Assembly (NCBI GenBank): GCA_030753265.1
Contig: JASMCQ010000049.1
Coordinates: 1-41,072, forward strand
DNA length: 41,072 nucleotides
From: Dehalococcoidia bacterium
GTDB lineage: Bacteria; Chloroflexota; Dehalococcoidia; UBA3495
Direction: 5' to 3'
Below the pieces are notes generated by a model, which saw only the letters and a list, made by a program, of their open reading frames with translations, did no database searches and was not told the origin of the DNA. Below are positions 26,419 through 36,966 of this stretch, in pieces. The stretch's first letter is position 1. Every line of letters begins with the position of its first letter. The position numbers and the translations under genes were made by a program.

Positions 26419-27201
26419 ATGGCAGATATGAAGACAGTTCTCCTCACGGGGTCGGCCGGCAAGATCGGCACCGCCTTGCGGGGAGAGCTGGGGAGCAAGT
26501 ATCACTTCAAGGGTGTCGACCGGGTGGCGGGACCCCAGGCCGACTCCATCGTTGCCGACCTGACCGACCTGCCCGCCATTCTCCCAGCTTTCCAGGGGGT
26601 GGATGTGGTGGTCCACATGGCGGCGGAACCCAGGCACACGCCGGACATCTGGTGGGACATCCTCATCCCCGACAACATCCTGGCCACGGCCAATGTTTAC
26701 GAGGCGGCCCGGCAGGGTGGAGCGAAAAGGGTGATCTTTTTCAGCTCGATGCACGTCGACGGGCTTTACGAGGGCGACCACCCCTACTCCGCCATCGCCC
26801 AGGGCGAGTACGGCGGCCTCAAGCCGGATCAGGTACCCCTGGTAACCCACGAGATGCCCGTTAGACCCGATGGCCCTTACGCGGCCAGCAAGATCTTCGG
26901 CGAGGCCTTGGGCCGCTACTACGCCGAAGATCTCGGGATGTCGGTCATCTGCCTTCGTCTGGGCACCATGGGCCGGGACGACCGGCCCGGCGCAGACCCG
27001 CGTAGTTATGTCAGCTGGCTAAGCCGCCGGGACCTGGCCCGACTGGTGGAGTTGTGTATCGAGACAATGGAGACATCCTACGACATCTTCTTCGCCACCT
27101 CGAACAACACCTGGAAGATATACGACACCCCCAGGGCCCGCCAAGTGCTGGGCTACGCCCCAGTGGACAACGCCGAGTCCTTCCGGCCATCCGGCTCCTG
27201 A
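26419..27201 (+). CDS. NAD-dependent epimerase/dehydratase-like SDR (uronate-dehydrogenase-like)
   Basis: A 260-residue extended SDR. It has the Rossmann loop TGSAGKIG at 10-17, an Asp-bearing VADLTDLP segment, VVHMAAEP, the catalytic Ser near 109-110 in FFSSMH, and the Tyr154/Lys158 pair in YAASK. Uronate dehydrogenases of this subgroup carry a similar ANVYEAARQGGAKRVIF stretch and oxidise glucuronate or galacturonate. Sugar-nucleotide epimerases are an alternative. The ATG has CAGGTG a few bases upstream. It is followed by an NTF2-like gene 217 bases later on the same strand; a link is not shown. Confidence 0.83.
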   Translation: MADMKTVLLTGSAGKIGTALRGELGSKYHFKGVDRVAGPQADSIVADLTDLPAILPAFQGVDVVVHMAAEPRHTPDIWWDILIPDNILATANVYEAARQGGAKRVIFFSSMHVDGLYEGDHPYSAIAQGEYGGLKPDQVPLVTHEMPVRPDGPYAASKIFGEALGRYYAEDLGMSVICLRLGTMGRDDRPGADPRSYVSWLSRRDLARLVELCIETMETSYDIFFATSNNTWKIYDTPRARQVLGYAPVDNAESFRPSGS

Positions 27202-27418
27202 AGGAGTTCCCCGCCACCGGCCGGCTTCAGGCCCACGAAGCCCACGGAGCGAAGATGCCACGCTTCGGTCGGCCGGGCAATTCCTGGCTCGCGGTGAGCC
27301 CGGCGCTGGCCCGCGGCCGGAAGGGGAAATGCCCGGCTAACGGCAATGTTCCAATCGTTCGCCCCTCGGACTTTTCGCATCGCGTGTCCAATCAGATTTT
27401 CTCGTGAAGGAGGCGCCC

Positions 27419-27820
27419 ATGATGGAGAATCGACGGCCGGCCAGCGAAGCACCCGCGCTCCAGGCGTTGGACGCTTTTTTTGCCGCCCTGAACGCGGGTG
27501 ACGCGAAAGCGTTGTATGAGAACATCAACCTGCCCCATGTCCGGATCTCCGCCGGAGGAGTCGCCATCTGGCCAACCCTGGCCGACTTGGAGGAGTCCTA
27601 CCTGCGAGACTTTTCCTCCCGCGCCGGGCCCGATTGGGACCACAGCACCCTCGACTCCAAAGAGGTGATCCACAGCTCCGAAAACAAGGTGCACGTATTC
27701 ATCCAGTTCACCCGACGCGACAAGAACGGCGGCAAGATCGCGACCCACCGTTCACTGTGGATCATGACCCGGGTCAGCGGGCGCTGGGGAGTCCAGGCCC
27801 GGTCGAGCTTTGCGCCGTGA
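27419..27820 (+). CDS. NTF2/SnoaL-like protein
   Basis: A 133-residue protein with the cone-shaped alpha+beta NTF2-like fold. The N-terminal helix (ALQALDAFFAALNAGDAKAL) is the family hallmark, followed by the PHVRISAGG strand and a C-terminal sheet ending WIMTRVSGRWGVQARSSF. Such proteins are small enzymes or ligand binders and the substrate is unknown. An AAGGAGG seven bases before the ATG at 27419 gives a strong ribosome site and decides the start over the upstream GTG. The gap to the preceding SDR is 217 bases. Confidence 0.78.
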   Translation: MMENRRPASEAPALQALDAFFAALNAGDAKALYENINLPHVRISAGGVAIWPTLADLEESYLRDFSSRAGPDWDHSTLDSKEVIHSSENKVHVFIQFTRRDKNGGKIATHRSLWIMTRVSGRWGVQARSSFAP

Positions 27821-28187
27821 TGCCTGCCGGGTGAAAGCCTCCCCGGTGTTCCAACCAGGAACGAACGAGCCCGCGGCATCGGAGAATCGCTGTCCGGAGT
27901 GACGGTCCCGCCAGGCGGACAGCCGGGTCAAGAGCGCGGGCACACAGACCACCGGGCGCCCTCACCGGGACCGGCCTCACGCCTCGGGCACCGGTTGCCC
28001 AAGTTAGGGTCCACCGCCAGCCCCCGGCTCACCGCCGCGGTTGGGTGATTCAGGCGAGGAATTGGGCAAAGCACCGTTGACATAATCTTGACCAAGCTGA
28101 TAAACTTTAGGTGTGGTTTAAGAATAGTTTAAAAACACCGCATCGAGTGGCTGCATCGAGACAATAGCGACAATTCGAGACATCTTT
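27821..28187. other. Gene-free interval with a promoter near its 3' end
   Basis: No gene is supported. Most is GC-rich sequence without visible repeats; the last 110 bases are AT-rich and carry the promoter below. Confidence 0.5.
28077..28106 (+). promoter_or_regulatory. Promoter of the small membrane/YtxH gene pair
   Basis: TTGACA (28077-28082) is followed after 18 bases by TAAACT (28101-28106), in a locally AT-rich patch that stands out from the GC-rich surroundings. About 75 bases separate it from the start codon of the next gene. Confidence 0.5.
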
Positions 28188-28433
28188 GTGATCGTTTTCA
28201 CCGGCGTGCTCACGATGGTGGCCTTGGTGGTTGCGGTGATGGTGTTTCGATTGTACCGCCCGTTGCGGAGGACCACTCAGAATCTAGAGGTGATTTCAGA
28301 CATCTTCGCGGAGCGCGTGGCGCGCCCATTGAGCAACATCCCCGCCCTTCTGGAGGTAGTGAAATACGCGGTGGGCTGGGTGCAGGGGCTACGGCCGGAG
28401 GAGAGGAGGGGTGAAGATGGCGAAGTCGAGTAG
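28188..28433 (+). CDS. Small single-span membrane protein (DUF948-like)
   Basis: An 81-residue protein with one N-terminal transmembrane helix (about residues 2-23, VLTMVALVVAVMVFRLY), then a charged amphipathic helix and an acidic tail. This resembles the DUF948/YtxG-type proteins of Gram-positive bacteria that usually sit beside YtxH. The start is a GTG at 28188. It overlaps the next gene by 17 bases (from the ATG), so the pair is probably translated together. Confidence 0.65.
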   Translation: MIVFTGVLTMVALVVAVMVFRLYRPLRRTTQNLEVISDIFAERVARPLSNIPALLEVVKYAVGWVQGLRPEERRGEDGEVE

Positions 28434-28659
28434 GTTGGTTTCCGGTATGCTCTTCGGGGCAGCGGTTGGGGTTATAGCCGGGTTGCTGTTGGCGCCCAAG
28501 CCCGGGAAAGATAGCCGGCGAGTGGTGTCGGTCCAGGCCAGCGAGTTGCGGCAGAAAGCAGTCGAATACGTGACTACCATGCGCCACAAGATGCAGGGCA
28601 AAAGCGGTGAGGAGGCCCCTGAAGGGACCGTGGACCAACAGGTGGGGACCCCCGGATAG
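28417..28659 (+). CDS. YtxH-like small membrane-anchored protein
   Basis: An 80-residue protein with an N-terminal glycine/alanine-rich helix (GMLFGAAVGVIAGLLLAPK) that ends in the APKPGKDSRR motif typical of YtxH-domain proteins, followed by a charged, probably coiled-coil tail. In Bacillus ytxGH genes are stress-induced; transferring that here is inference. An AGGAGG seven bases before the ATG at 28417 supports this start; a GTG at 28411 is also in frame. The downstream hairpin begins inside its last codons. Confidence 0.8.
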   Translation: MAKSSRLVSGMLFGAAVGVIAGLLLAPKPGKDSRRVVSVQASELRQKAVEYVTTMRHKMQGKSGEEAPEGTVDQQVGTPG

Positions 28660-28677
28660 CCCATTTACTCCGGGGGT
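28648..28677. terminator. Perfect inverted repeat at the end of the YtxH-like gene
   Basis: ACCCCCGGA (28648-28656) and TCCGGGGGT (28669-28677) are perfect 9-base reverse complements around a 12-base loop. The stop codon lies in the loop. There is no U-run, so it may be a terminator-like hairpin between the convergent YtxH and pheA genes. Confidence 0.45.
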
Positions 28678-28861
28678 GAGCAGTACCTGGAATCACCCTC
28701 TGGGTCCCTGATGCGAGATAGGCCCCAGATGCAACGGATGGCAACCCGGACCTACACCAGGGCCTGATTCGGCTGGCCCTTCTCGGATCGTTTGTCGCTA
28801 GATGTGTGGGGCGCTGGTGGGGAAGGTCAGTGTTAGCGGCGGCGGCCGGGAAGGGCCAGCA

Positions 28862-29701
28862 TTATTTGGCATCACCTTGGTTCCAGCGGGGGTAAGACCC
28901 GAGCACCTTCAGCATGCTCACCGAGCGGCGAAGGGCCTCGATGGCTTCCCGAATCAGCGGATCCTGGCGATGACCCGCGCAGTCAATCAAGAAGATATAC
29001 TCTCCCAACGACTGTTTGGTAGGCCGGGATTCAATCTTCATCAAGTTGATGTTGCGCGTGGCGAACTCGCCCATGGACCGGTAGAGCACGCCCGGCGCGT
29101 CTTGATGGAAAGAGAAGCAGATCGAGGTCTTGTCGTCGCCGGTCGGGGGATGGTCCTGCCGGGCCAGCACGGCAAACCTGGTGACGTTGTTGGCCGCGTC
29201 CTGAATGTCCTTTCCGAGAACCTCCGCGCCGTATAGCTCGGCGGCCCGCCTCGGTGCGATTGCGGCGGCCGGCAGGCTGCTATCTTTCATGTCGGAAACC
29301 GCCGCCGCGTTGCTCAGAGAAGCAATCTGCTGGGCGTTGGGAAAAGTCCGCTCCAGGAACTCCCGGCACTGCGCCAGTGACTGAGGGTGGGAGTAGACTA
29401 CCTGGACATCGGCGATCCAGGTGCCGGGCTGGGCCATCAGGTAGTGGTTTATGGGCAACACCACTTCCCTGAATATGGATAGGCCGGACTCCCGGATTAG
29501 CAGGTCCAGAGTAAAAGTCACCGAGCCTTCGAGGCTATTCTCAATGGGAACCACTCCCTGATCGGTGGTTTCCGACGAGACAGCATGGCCTACAGCGGAG
29601 ATGGTTGAGAAGGGTTGAAGGTCGGCGCCGGCGTCATAGAGGAGCGCGGCCTCCTCGGTGTAGGTGCCGGCCGGGCCGAGGAAAGCGATGCTATTGGCCA
29701 T
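28862..29701 (-). CDS. pheA: Prephenate dehydratase
   Basis: A 279-residue monofunctional enzyme that converts prephenate to phenylpyruvate in phenylalanine synthesis; there is no chorismate mutase domain. The catalytic NNVTRFAVL motif has Thr174-Arg175-Phe176, and an N-terminal FLGPAGTYTEEA and GVVPIENSLEGSV block are typical. A C-terminal ACT domain follows from about residue 190, with the ESRP motif at 224-227 that binds phenylalanine for feedback control. The start ATG overlaps the stop of the RCK gene ahead of it as TGATG, so it is translationally coupled to a K+-transport regulator, which is an unusual pairing. Confidence 0.95.
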   Translation of the reverse strand: MANSIAFLGPAGTYTEEAALLYDAGADLQPFSTISAVGHAVSSETTDQGVVPIENSLEGSVTFTLDLLIRESGLSIFREVVLPINHYLMAQPGTWIADVQVVYSHPQSLAQCREFLERTFPNAQQIASLSNAAAVSDMKDSSLPAAAIAPRRAAELYGAEVLGKDIQDAANNVTRFAVLARQDHPPTGDDKTSICFSFHQDAPGVLYRSMGEFATRNINLMKIESRPTKQSLGEYIFLIDCAGHRQDPLIREAIEALRRSVSMLKVLGSYPRWNQGDAK

Positions 29702-30363
29702 CACTGCATCCCAGTCAGAATGTCGTACAGAGTCTGCTCATCGCCCGTGGGGGTAACCGCAACCACCTCGTCTTCCGCCTCCAGGACCAAGCCACCAGAT
29801 GGGAGTTCCGCCCCGGCCGTTTTGATCACCAGGGAAATGAAGCTGCGGGGCGGCAACTCGATATCTTCCAGCCGGCTGCCCACGATGTCGGCGCCGTCCG
29901 GAATGGACACGCTGACCAGCTCCATGCCGGGCACCCGGAGGTTCATCAGGTGGACCAAGGGCCTGCCGGGGACCCCTTCCTCGAAACTGGCCAGGATCTG
30001 GTGGATGGCGTTGACCACCACGTCCACTCCCAGAACGTGGAAGATCGGCTCATTCTTGGGGTCTTTGATCAAGGCCATGGTGCGGGGCACCTGGAAGATG
30101 TGCTTGGTCATCTGGCAGATGACCAGATTGGTCTCGTCCCGGCCGGTTACCGCGATCAAGACTTCCGCTCTGGAAGCCCCGGCCTGCCGAAGGGTCGGTT
30201 CGTCGGTCCCGTCCCCGTGGAAAGCGACGCTTCCCAGTTCGCCGCTCAGAAGCTGATACCGGGCACGGTCCTTCTCCAGGACCACCACCTCGTGCCCTGA
30301 AGCCAGTAGCGCCTTGGTGAGGTGATACCCCACCTCGCTGCAGCCCACGATCAACACGTACAT
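29701..30363 (-). CDS. RCK (TrkA-type) K+ transport regulator with N and C domains
   Basis: A 220-residue protein with a Rossmann-type RCK_N domain (about 1-125) and an RCK_C domain (about 130-215). The dinucleotide loop is GCSEVG, in which the middle Gly of GxGxxG is replaced by Ser; the acidic residue after strand 2 (VVVLEKD) is kept. The C-domain has the GSRLEDIELPP and AEDEVVAVTPT segments. Such proteins gate Trk/Ktr-type channels by NAD(H) or other nucleotides. It is the third gene of a minus-strand unit following uspA and a degenerate RCK gene, and is coupled to pheA. Confidence 0.86.
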   Translation of the reverse strand: MYVLIVGCSEVGYHLTKALLASGHEVVVLEKDRARYQLLSGELGSVAFHGDGTDEPTLRQAGASRAEVLIAVTGRDETNLVICQMTKHIFQVPRTMALIKDPKNEPIFHVLGVDVVVNAIHQILASFEEGVPGRPLVHLMNLRVPGMELVSVSIPDGADIVGSRLEDIELPPRSFISLVIKTAGAELPSGGLVLEAEDEVVAVTPTGDEQTLYDILTGMQ

Positions 30364-30375
30364 CGAAGCCTCGCG

Positions 30376-30777
30376 CTAACTCTCAATGGCCTGGCGAATA
30401 TCTTGGAGCAAGCCAAAGGAGTAGCCGACCACGTCGAGTCCCAACGCGGAGTAGAGGATCTGGAGCTGAGGGTTGTCCAGGTGGCAGACTACTTTGGGCA
30501 CATTGAAGATGTGGAGGGCAATCTGGGCCGCCAGGGCGTTCTGGTGGTCGTCGTCAGACAAGGCCAGGAAGACCTCGGCGTTATCGATCCCCCCCTGCTG
30601 CAAATAGTCTTCCATCTGGGGCTCGGTGCTCAGGATGACCTGAACCCGCGGCGCATCGGCCAGGTGCTCCAGGCACGGACGGTCATTCGCTACGACGGTT
30701 ACGTGGGAACCGCCCTGCGCCAGGTCCAGCACCAGATTGGTGGTCAGCTGGTTGCAACCCAGGATCAGCACTCGCAT
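30376..30777 (-). CDS. Degenerate RCK_N-only protein
   Basis: A 133-residue protein with the RCK_N Rossmann outline: LILGCNQLTTNLVLDLAQGG, then TVVANDRP, EVFLALSDDDHQNALAAQIA (the family's switch helix) and HLDNPQLQILYSALGLDVV. There is no RCK_C domain. The nucleotide loop GCNQLT has lost two of the three glycines, so it probably does not bind NAD normally. It may pair with the complete RCK protein encoded 12 bases downstream, giving a hetero-octameric ring; that is inference. Four bases separate it from the end of uspA. Confidence 0.8.
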   Translation of the reverse strand: MRVLILGCNQLTTNLVLDLAQGGSHVTVVANDRPCLEHLADAPRVQVILSTEPQMEDYLQQGGIDNAEVFLALSDDDHQNALAAQIALHIFNVPKVVCHLDNPQLQILYSALGLDVVGYSFGLLQDIRQAIES

Positions 30778-30781
30778 CCGG

Positions 30782-31237
30782 TTAGCCCTGGGGCGCGACG
30801 GGAGCGGGGGAGCGTTCCCGCCAGAAAATTACCTGGCAGCCCGCGTTGTGAAAAACGTAGCCGGCGGTTGCTCCCAAGTCGCAGGCGCCGAAGCGGCGCC
30901 GGTAGGGAATCCCCAGAATTACCAGGTCCATGTACCGGTCATCGGTCTCCAATACGATGGCGGGCCCCGCCTGCCGGGCCCGCATGAACTTGGCCTTCAC
31001 GCCTTTGCACTTTTCCTCGATCCCGATGGCTTCGACCCTGGCCAGGATCTGCTCTCCCCGTTCGATGTCCTCGGCGATCTCGGCCTCCAAGGGCATTTCG
31101 AGGGGAACTTCGATCACATAAATGGCGTGGAGTTCGGCCTTCGTTTCTCGTGCCATCTGACAAGCCCAACGGAAGGTGCGCTCGCTTGCCAGGTCCCCCT
31201 TTACGGGGACCAAGATTCGCTTGGCGTCCAGTCGCAT
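30782..31237 (-). CDS. Universal stress protein UspA-like
   Basis: A 151-residue UspA-fold protein. It starts with the typical KRILVPVKGD strand, has the ETKAELHAIYVIEVP second strand, DLVILGIPYRRR, and a GATAGYVFHNAGCQVIFW segment that matches the C-terminal nucleotide-loop region (G-ST-A-YV--A-CPV). Usp proteins bind ATP in many cases and some regulate transporters. Being the first gene of a unit with two RCK proteins suggests a regulatory role in K+ transport. The promoter is immediately upstream. Confidence 0.85.
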   Translation of the reverse strand: MRLDAKRILVPVKGDLASERTFRWACQMARETKAELHAIYVIEVPLEMPLEAEIAEDIERGEQILARVEAIGIEEKCKGVKAKFMRARQAGPAIVLETDDRYMDLVILGIPYRRRFGACDLGATAGYVFHNAGCQVIFWRERSPAPVAPQG

Positions 31238-31295
31238 GAGGAGATTCCGGCCTCTACGCTAAGAATGGGATTAGTGCTCTGAACATCAAGGGGAG

Positions 31296-31324
31296 ATTAT
31301 AAGGATGGCGTCCGCTTATTTCAA
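31296..31324 (-). promoter_or_regulatory. Promoter of the uspA-RCK-RCK-pheA unit
   Basis: On the minus strand TTGAAA (31319-31324) is followed after 17 bases by a perfect TATAAT (31296-31301). About 52 bases of leader precede the uspA start. This is the best sigma70-type promoter in the window. Confidence 0.68.
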
Positions 31325-31351
31325 CTGACTTTTGGCCAGAACTGGTATGAA

Positions 31352-32074
31352 TTATCCGGAGTGGCGTGACTCGCCCGTTTCGGCAGCTACCGGCGACGGA
31401 AGCTCCCGCGCCATATCGTAGAGGCGGCCCACGTTCTCGTTGGTGCCGGCCACAATCAGCACGTCCCCGGGCTTGATCTTCTCGTCTCTGGCAGGGTGGA
31501 GGAATGAAGTGCGGCCTCGCCGGATGGCCAGAACCGAGATCCCATGCCGATCCGGGTAGCCGCCGAGGCCCACCTCTTCCAAGGTGTGGCCCAGCATCCG
31601 CTCCGGGGGGCGCACCTTGCTGATTCCGAAGTTGGGGACGATGGGCATATAGTCGATGACGCCGGAAGTGAAGCTCACGTGGGCGGTCCGGCGGGCGCTT
31701 TCCATTTCCGGGTAGACCACCCGGTCGGCGCCGACCCGCTCCAGGGTTGACCCATGCAGTTCGCTGGCGGCGCGGGCGATAACGAAGGGCACCTCTATGC
31801 TCTTGAGCAAGACGGTGGTTAAGATGCTCGCCTGGACATTATCGCTTCCCAGGGCCACCACGGCCACGTCGAAGTCGGCCACGTCAAGCTCTTTGAGCAC
31901 CGATTCGTTGGAGGCGTCGGCCCGAACCGCATAGGTCACATGACCCAGCATTTCCTGAATCTTGGCCTCGTCGATGTCGATCGCCAGCACATCGTGGCCA
32001 GATTGGTACAGCTCTTGGGCCACCGCTGCGCCGAACCGGCCGAGGCCGATGACGCAGACCTGTTTTTTCATCAT
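31352..32074 (-). CDS. TrkA/KtrA-type RCK protein
   Basis: A 240-residue regulator of the adjacent TrkH. The RCK_N loop is a full GLGRFG followed by an acidic VLAIDIDE, and ADFDVAVVALGSDNVQASILTT is present in part as the family switch region. A RCK_C domain follows, with LGGYPDRHGISVLAIRRG and IKPGDVLIVAGTNENVGRL. Two adjacent ATG codons (32074 and 32071) share a GGAGG site; the second has better spacing. It begins nine bases after the trkH stop, so the two genes form an operon. Confidence 0.9.
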   Translation of the reverse strand: MMKKQVCVIGLGRFGAAVAQELYQSGHDVLAIDIDEAKIQEMLGHVTYAVRADASNESVLKELDVADFDVAVVALGSDNVQASILTTVLLKSIEVPFVIARAASELHGSTLERVGADRVVYPEMESARRTAHVSFTSGVIDYMPIVPNFGISKVRPPERMLGHTLEEVGLGGYPDRHGISVLAIRRGRTSFLHPARDEKIKPGDVLIVAGTNENVGRLYDMARELPSPVAAETGESRHSG

Positions 32075-32083
32075 TCTCCTCCG

Positions 32084-33529
32084 TCAGCCTATTTTAACCC
32101 TTTCCTGGGCAAAACGATATGCCGAGGCTTCCTCTCGCGGGGCCAACGCCAGCGCCAGCGACAGGGGTCCCAACCGGCCGATGAACATGGCGACCATGAA
32201 GATGCTCTTGCCGGCCAGGCCCAGGCCCGGCACGATCCCGGTGGAGGTGCCGTTGTTGCTGAATGCGGAGACGCTGTCGAACAACAGGTCCATGAAGGGG
32301 ATGTCCGGCTCCAGCACCGCCAGAGTGGGCAGCAACATCATGATGACTCCCATCCCCAGCACGCCGACGGTCAGCGCCCGGAGCACCTGAATCTGGGCGA
32401 TTTCCCTTCCGAAGGCTTCAGCCTGGGGGCGCCCGCGGACCGACGATATGACCGCGGCGATTATCACGGCGAAGGTGGCGACCTTGATGCCGCCGGCCAC
32501 CGAGCCCGCGGCGCCACCGATGAACATCAGACCGGGGTACATCAGTTTGGTGAACTCCCCTGCCCCACCGAAGTCGACGGTGGCGAACCCGGCGGTCCTC
32601 CCGCTTATGGAGTGGAAGACCGAAGACAAGACCTTGTCTCCCCAGGCCAGGCCCCCCGCTGTTTCAGCATTGGCCGATTCGGCCAGGAAGAACACCCCGG
32701 CGCCCAGCAACCACAGGACCAGGCTGGTGACGATGACCAGCTTGGTATCCAGGGTGAACCGGGCAAAACGGCGGTGCCGGGAGATATCCACCAGCACCGT
32801 CCAGCCGATGCCCCCCAGAATGATCAGCACCATCATCACGCCCAGCAAAGCCCGCTCCGTCGCCAGCCGGGCCAGACCGCTGCCATCTGAAAGCTCGGGC
32901 AATATGGAGAACCCGGCGTTGTTGAATGAGGACACCGAGAGGAAGATGGATTGCCACGCCGATTGACCCAGGCTCATCCCGTCCATTCCGTGGATGCGCC
33001 AGAAAATGAGGCCGGCGCCGCCTACATACATGAATATGACCACCCCAATGATGAAGACGGTCACCCGGCGCAGCCCCTCCATCCGGTCCGCGGCCATGGT
33101 CTCCCGCATCACCAGCCGCTCCCGCAGGGTGGAGTGCTGCCCGATCAGAGCCAGCAGGAAGGTGGCCACGGCCATGAAAGCCAGGCCGCCCACCAACATC
33201 AGGGAGAAGATGACCCCCTGCCCGAAACTGGTCCAGTAGGTACCGGTGTTGACCACCGTGTGCCCAGTCACGGTGACGGCGGAGATGGCGGTGAAGAAAG
33301 AGACCTCCGGCGAAGTGAATCCGCCCTGATGGCTGGCGACAGGCAGCGTCAGCAAGGAGCCGCCTACGACTATGAGAAGAACGAAATTGAGGAACAGGAT
33401 GAACGGAAAGCTGAACAGCCGGCGAGGACGCCGGAGACGCGCCATTTGCGTCACCGTGGGCCGCACCTCGCTCAGCCGGGGTTGGCGAATCACGGAATCT
33501 CGCGATCGTTGACGACGGTCCTGGGCCAC
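32084..33529 (-). CDS. trkH: TrkH/KtrB-type K+ uptake channel subunit
   Basis: A 481-residue membrane protein with four M1-P-M2 repeats. The four selectivity-filter-like loops are visible: AVTVTGHTV, SSFNNAGFS, ISGRTAGFATVD and SAFSNNGTSTG. The first differs from the usual TTTGAST pattern. It has a longer cytoplasmic N-terminus of about 40 residues rich in Arg. The GTG at 33529 is the likely start, though a second Met at residue 29 is possible; neither has a strong ribosome site. With the RCK protein downstream it would form a K+ uptake channel at the inner membrane. Confidence 0.93.
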   Translation of the reverse strand: MAQDRRQRSRDSVIRQPRLSEVRPTVTQMARLRRPRRLFSFPFILFLNFVLLIVVGGSLLTLPVASHQGGFTSPEVSFFTAISAVTVTGHTVVNTGTYWTSFGQGVIFSLMLVGGLAFMAVATFLLALIGQHSTLRERLVMRETMAADRMEGLRRVTVFIIGVVIFMYVGGAGLIFWRIHGMDGMSLGQSAWQSIFLSVSSFNNAGFSILPELSDGSGLARLATERALLGVMMVLIILGGIGWTVLVDISRHRRFARFTLDTKLVIVTSLVLWLLGAGVFFLAESANAETAGGLAWGDKVLSSVFHSISGRTAGFATVDFGGAGEFTKLMYPGLMFIGGAAGSVAGGIKVATFAVIIAAVISSVRGRPQAEAFGREIAQIQVLRALTVGVLGMGVIMMLLPTLAVLEPDIPFMDLLFDSVSAFSNNGTSTGIVPGLGLAGKSIFMVAMFIGRLGPLSLALALAPREEASAYRFAQERVKIG

Positions 33530-33589
33530 GGTTAAACGCCAATCCCGGCGCCAGGGCGTTCCCTCAAGAGTGCCCTAGAACCGGTCACT

Positions 33590-33700
33590 CCGAACGAAAC
33601 GAGGGGTTTGGGGTGGTGGGTCCAGGCCCCGATGGGCAAACCCTCGCACCAGATTCCTCGTCGCTCGCTCCTCGGAATGACAATTTTGAGGCAAGGCCCA
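33590..33700. repeat. GATTCCTCG-family dispersed repeat, copy 1
   Basis: Shares GCACCAGATTCCTCG and TTTTGAGGCAA, in the same order and orientation, with the copy at 37789-37905. The arms GAACGAAACGAGG and CCTCG..CGGAATGAC suggest a hairpin. Confidence 0.7.
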
Positions 33701-34291
33701 GCGCCAGGGACGCCTGGCCCGGCCGCGTTATGGCCGCCATGTCCCGGACGGCCCTGCCGCTGCCGGAGCACCGGTCCCCTGGGATGCATCGGATTCTGTT
33801 CCATGGGTTTTGAGAGTGGCAAACGCCTAAGAGCCGTCGATGAAATGGGTGGATGGGAGGTCGAATATCATCTGGAAGGGATTCCGAGGGTATGCGCCCG
33901 TCCCGGCAAAAGCTCTGACGAGTCCGGTTCTCGATGTGACCGGGTTATTCACCGGATTTTAGCATTATGGCAACACCGCCGCGCTGCCGGCTGGCGGAGG
34001 TTGGCCGGCCGGACCGATGGCCCCGTCCTTGGAGGCGACGTTGCACCATGCCCACCCGGCCCTCTAACCCCCTATGCGGTGGGAAGGCCGGGCTCCGGCC
34101 CGTTCCAAATTTCGTGCCAAGAACCAAGTGCATGATGTGACCACTGGGATTCTAGGTTCTCGCGGTATTAGTGTCAATGAGCCACTGATCTTATTAATAG
34201 CGAGTTGGAGCACCGGCTGGGCACGGCGGATCGCCGGCCTCCGGGCGACTGCGGCTTCAGCGGGCCCAGTTGGGCCGCGCCGTGCCCTGGC

Positions 34292-34318
34292 TTGGCACCC
34301 CGGTTTCTATGCTAATAT
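34292..34318 (+). promoter_or_regulatory. Candidate promoter of leuS
   Basis: TGCTAATAT (34310-34318) is an extended -10, with a TTGGCA at 34292-34297. The 15-base spacer is short for a classic pair, so the extended -10 probably does the work. About 36 bases separate it from the start codon. Confidence 0.42.
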
Positions 34319-34353
34319 ATTGGTCGGGTGTAGCTTCTTTGAGGTGACCATAT

Positions 34354-36852
<2,499 letters not shown>

Positions 36853-36966
36853 CCGGTAGGTGACGGATTTCGGCCTTGAGCGGGCACGGACCCGAACGCG
36901 ACGGACTCGGGCCGGCTTCTCGGCGAGGCCGGCAAATGTTGAAAACATCTTCAGGTGGGCTGAACG

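Larger units (their letters stand above)
33530..34353. other. Divergent 824-base gap between trkH and leuS
   Basis: Contains a dispersed-repeat copy (33590-33700), an ill-defined AT-richer stretch around 33800-34200 and the leuS promoter. Open frames here run through the repeat or lack coding character, and no T-box signature (the anti-terminator bulge or specifier loop) is recognised before leuS. Confidence 0.5.

Noticed and set aside
33532..33822. 96-residue minus-strand frame upstream of trkH
   Set aside because: It reads through the dispersed repeat copy and has no ribosome site or domain.
33804..34135. Plus-strand frame between the repeat and leuS starting MGFESGKRL
   Set aside because: Slightly lower GC than its surroundings but no motif, no ribosome site, and a low-complexity 3' half; not supported as a gene.
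33800..34353. Possible T-box riboswitch before leuS
   Set aside because: Neither the conserved T-box sequence nor a specifier loop or terminator hairpin could be found in the leader.
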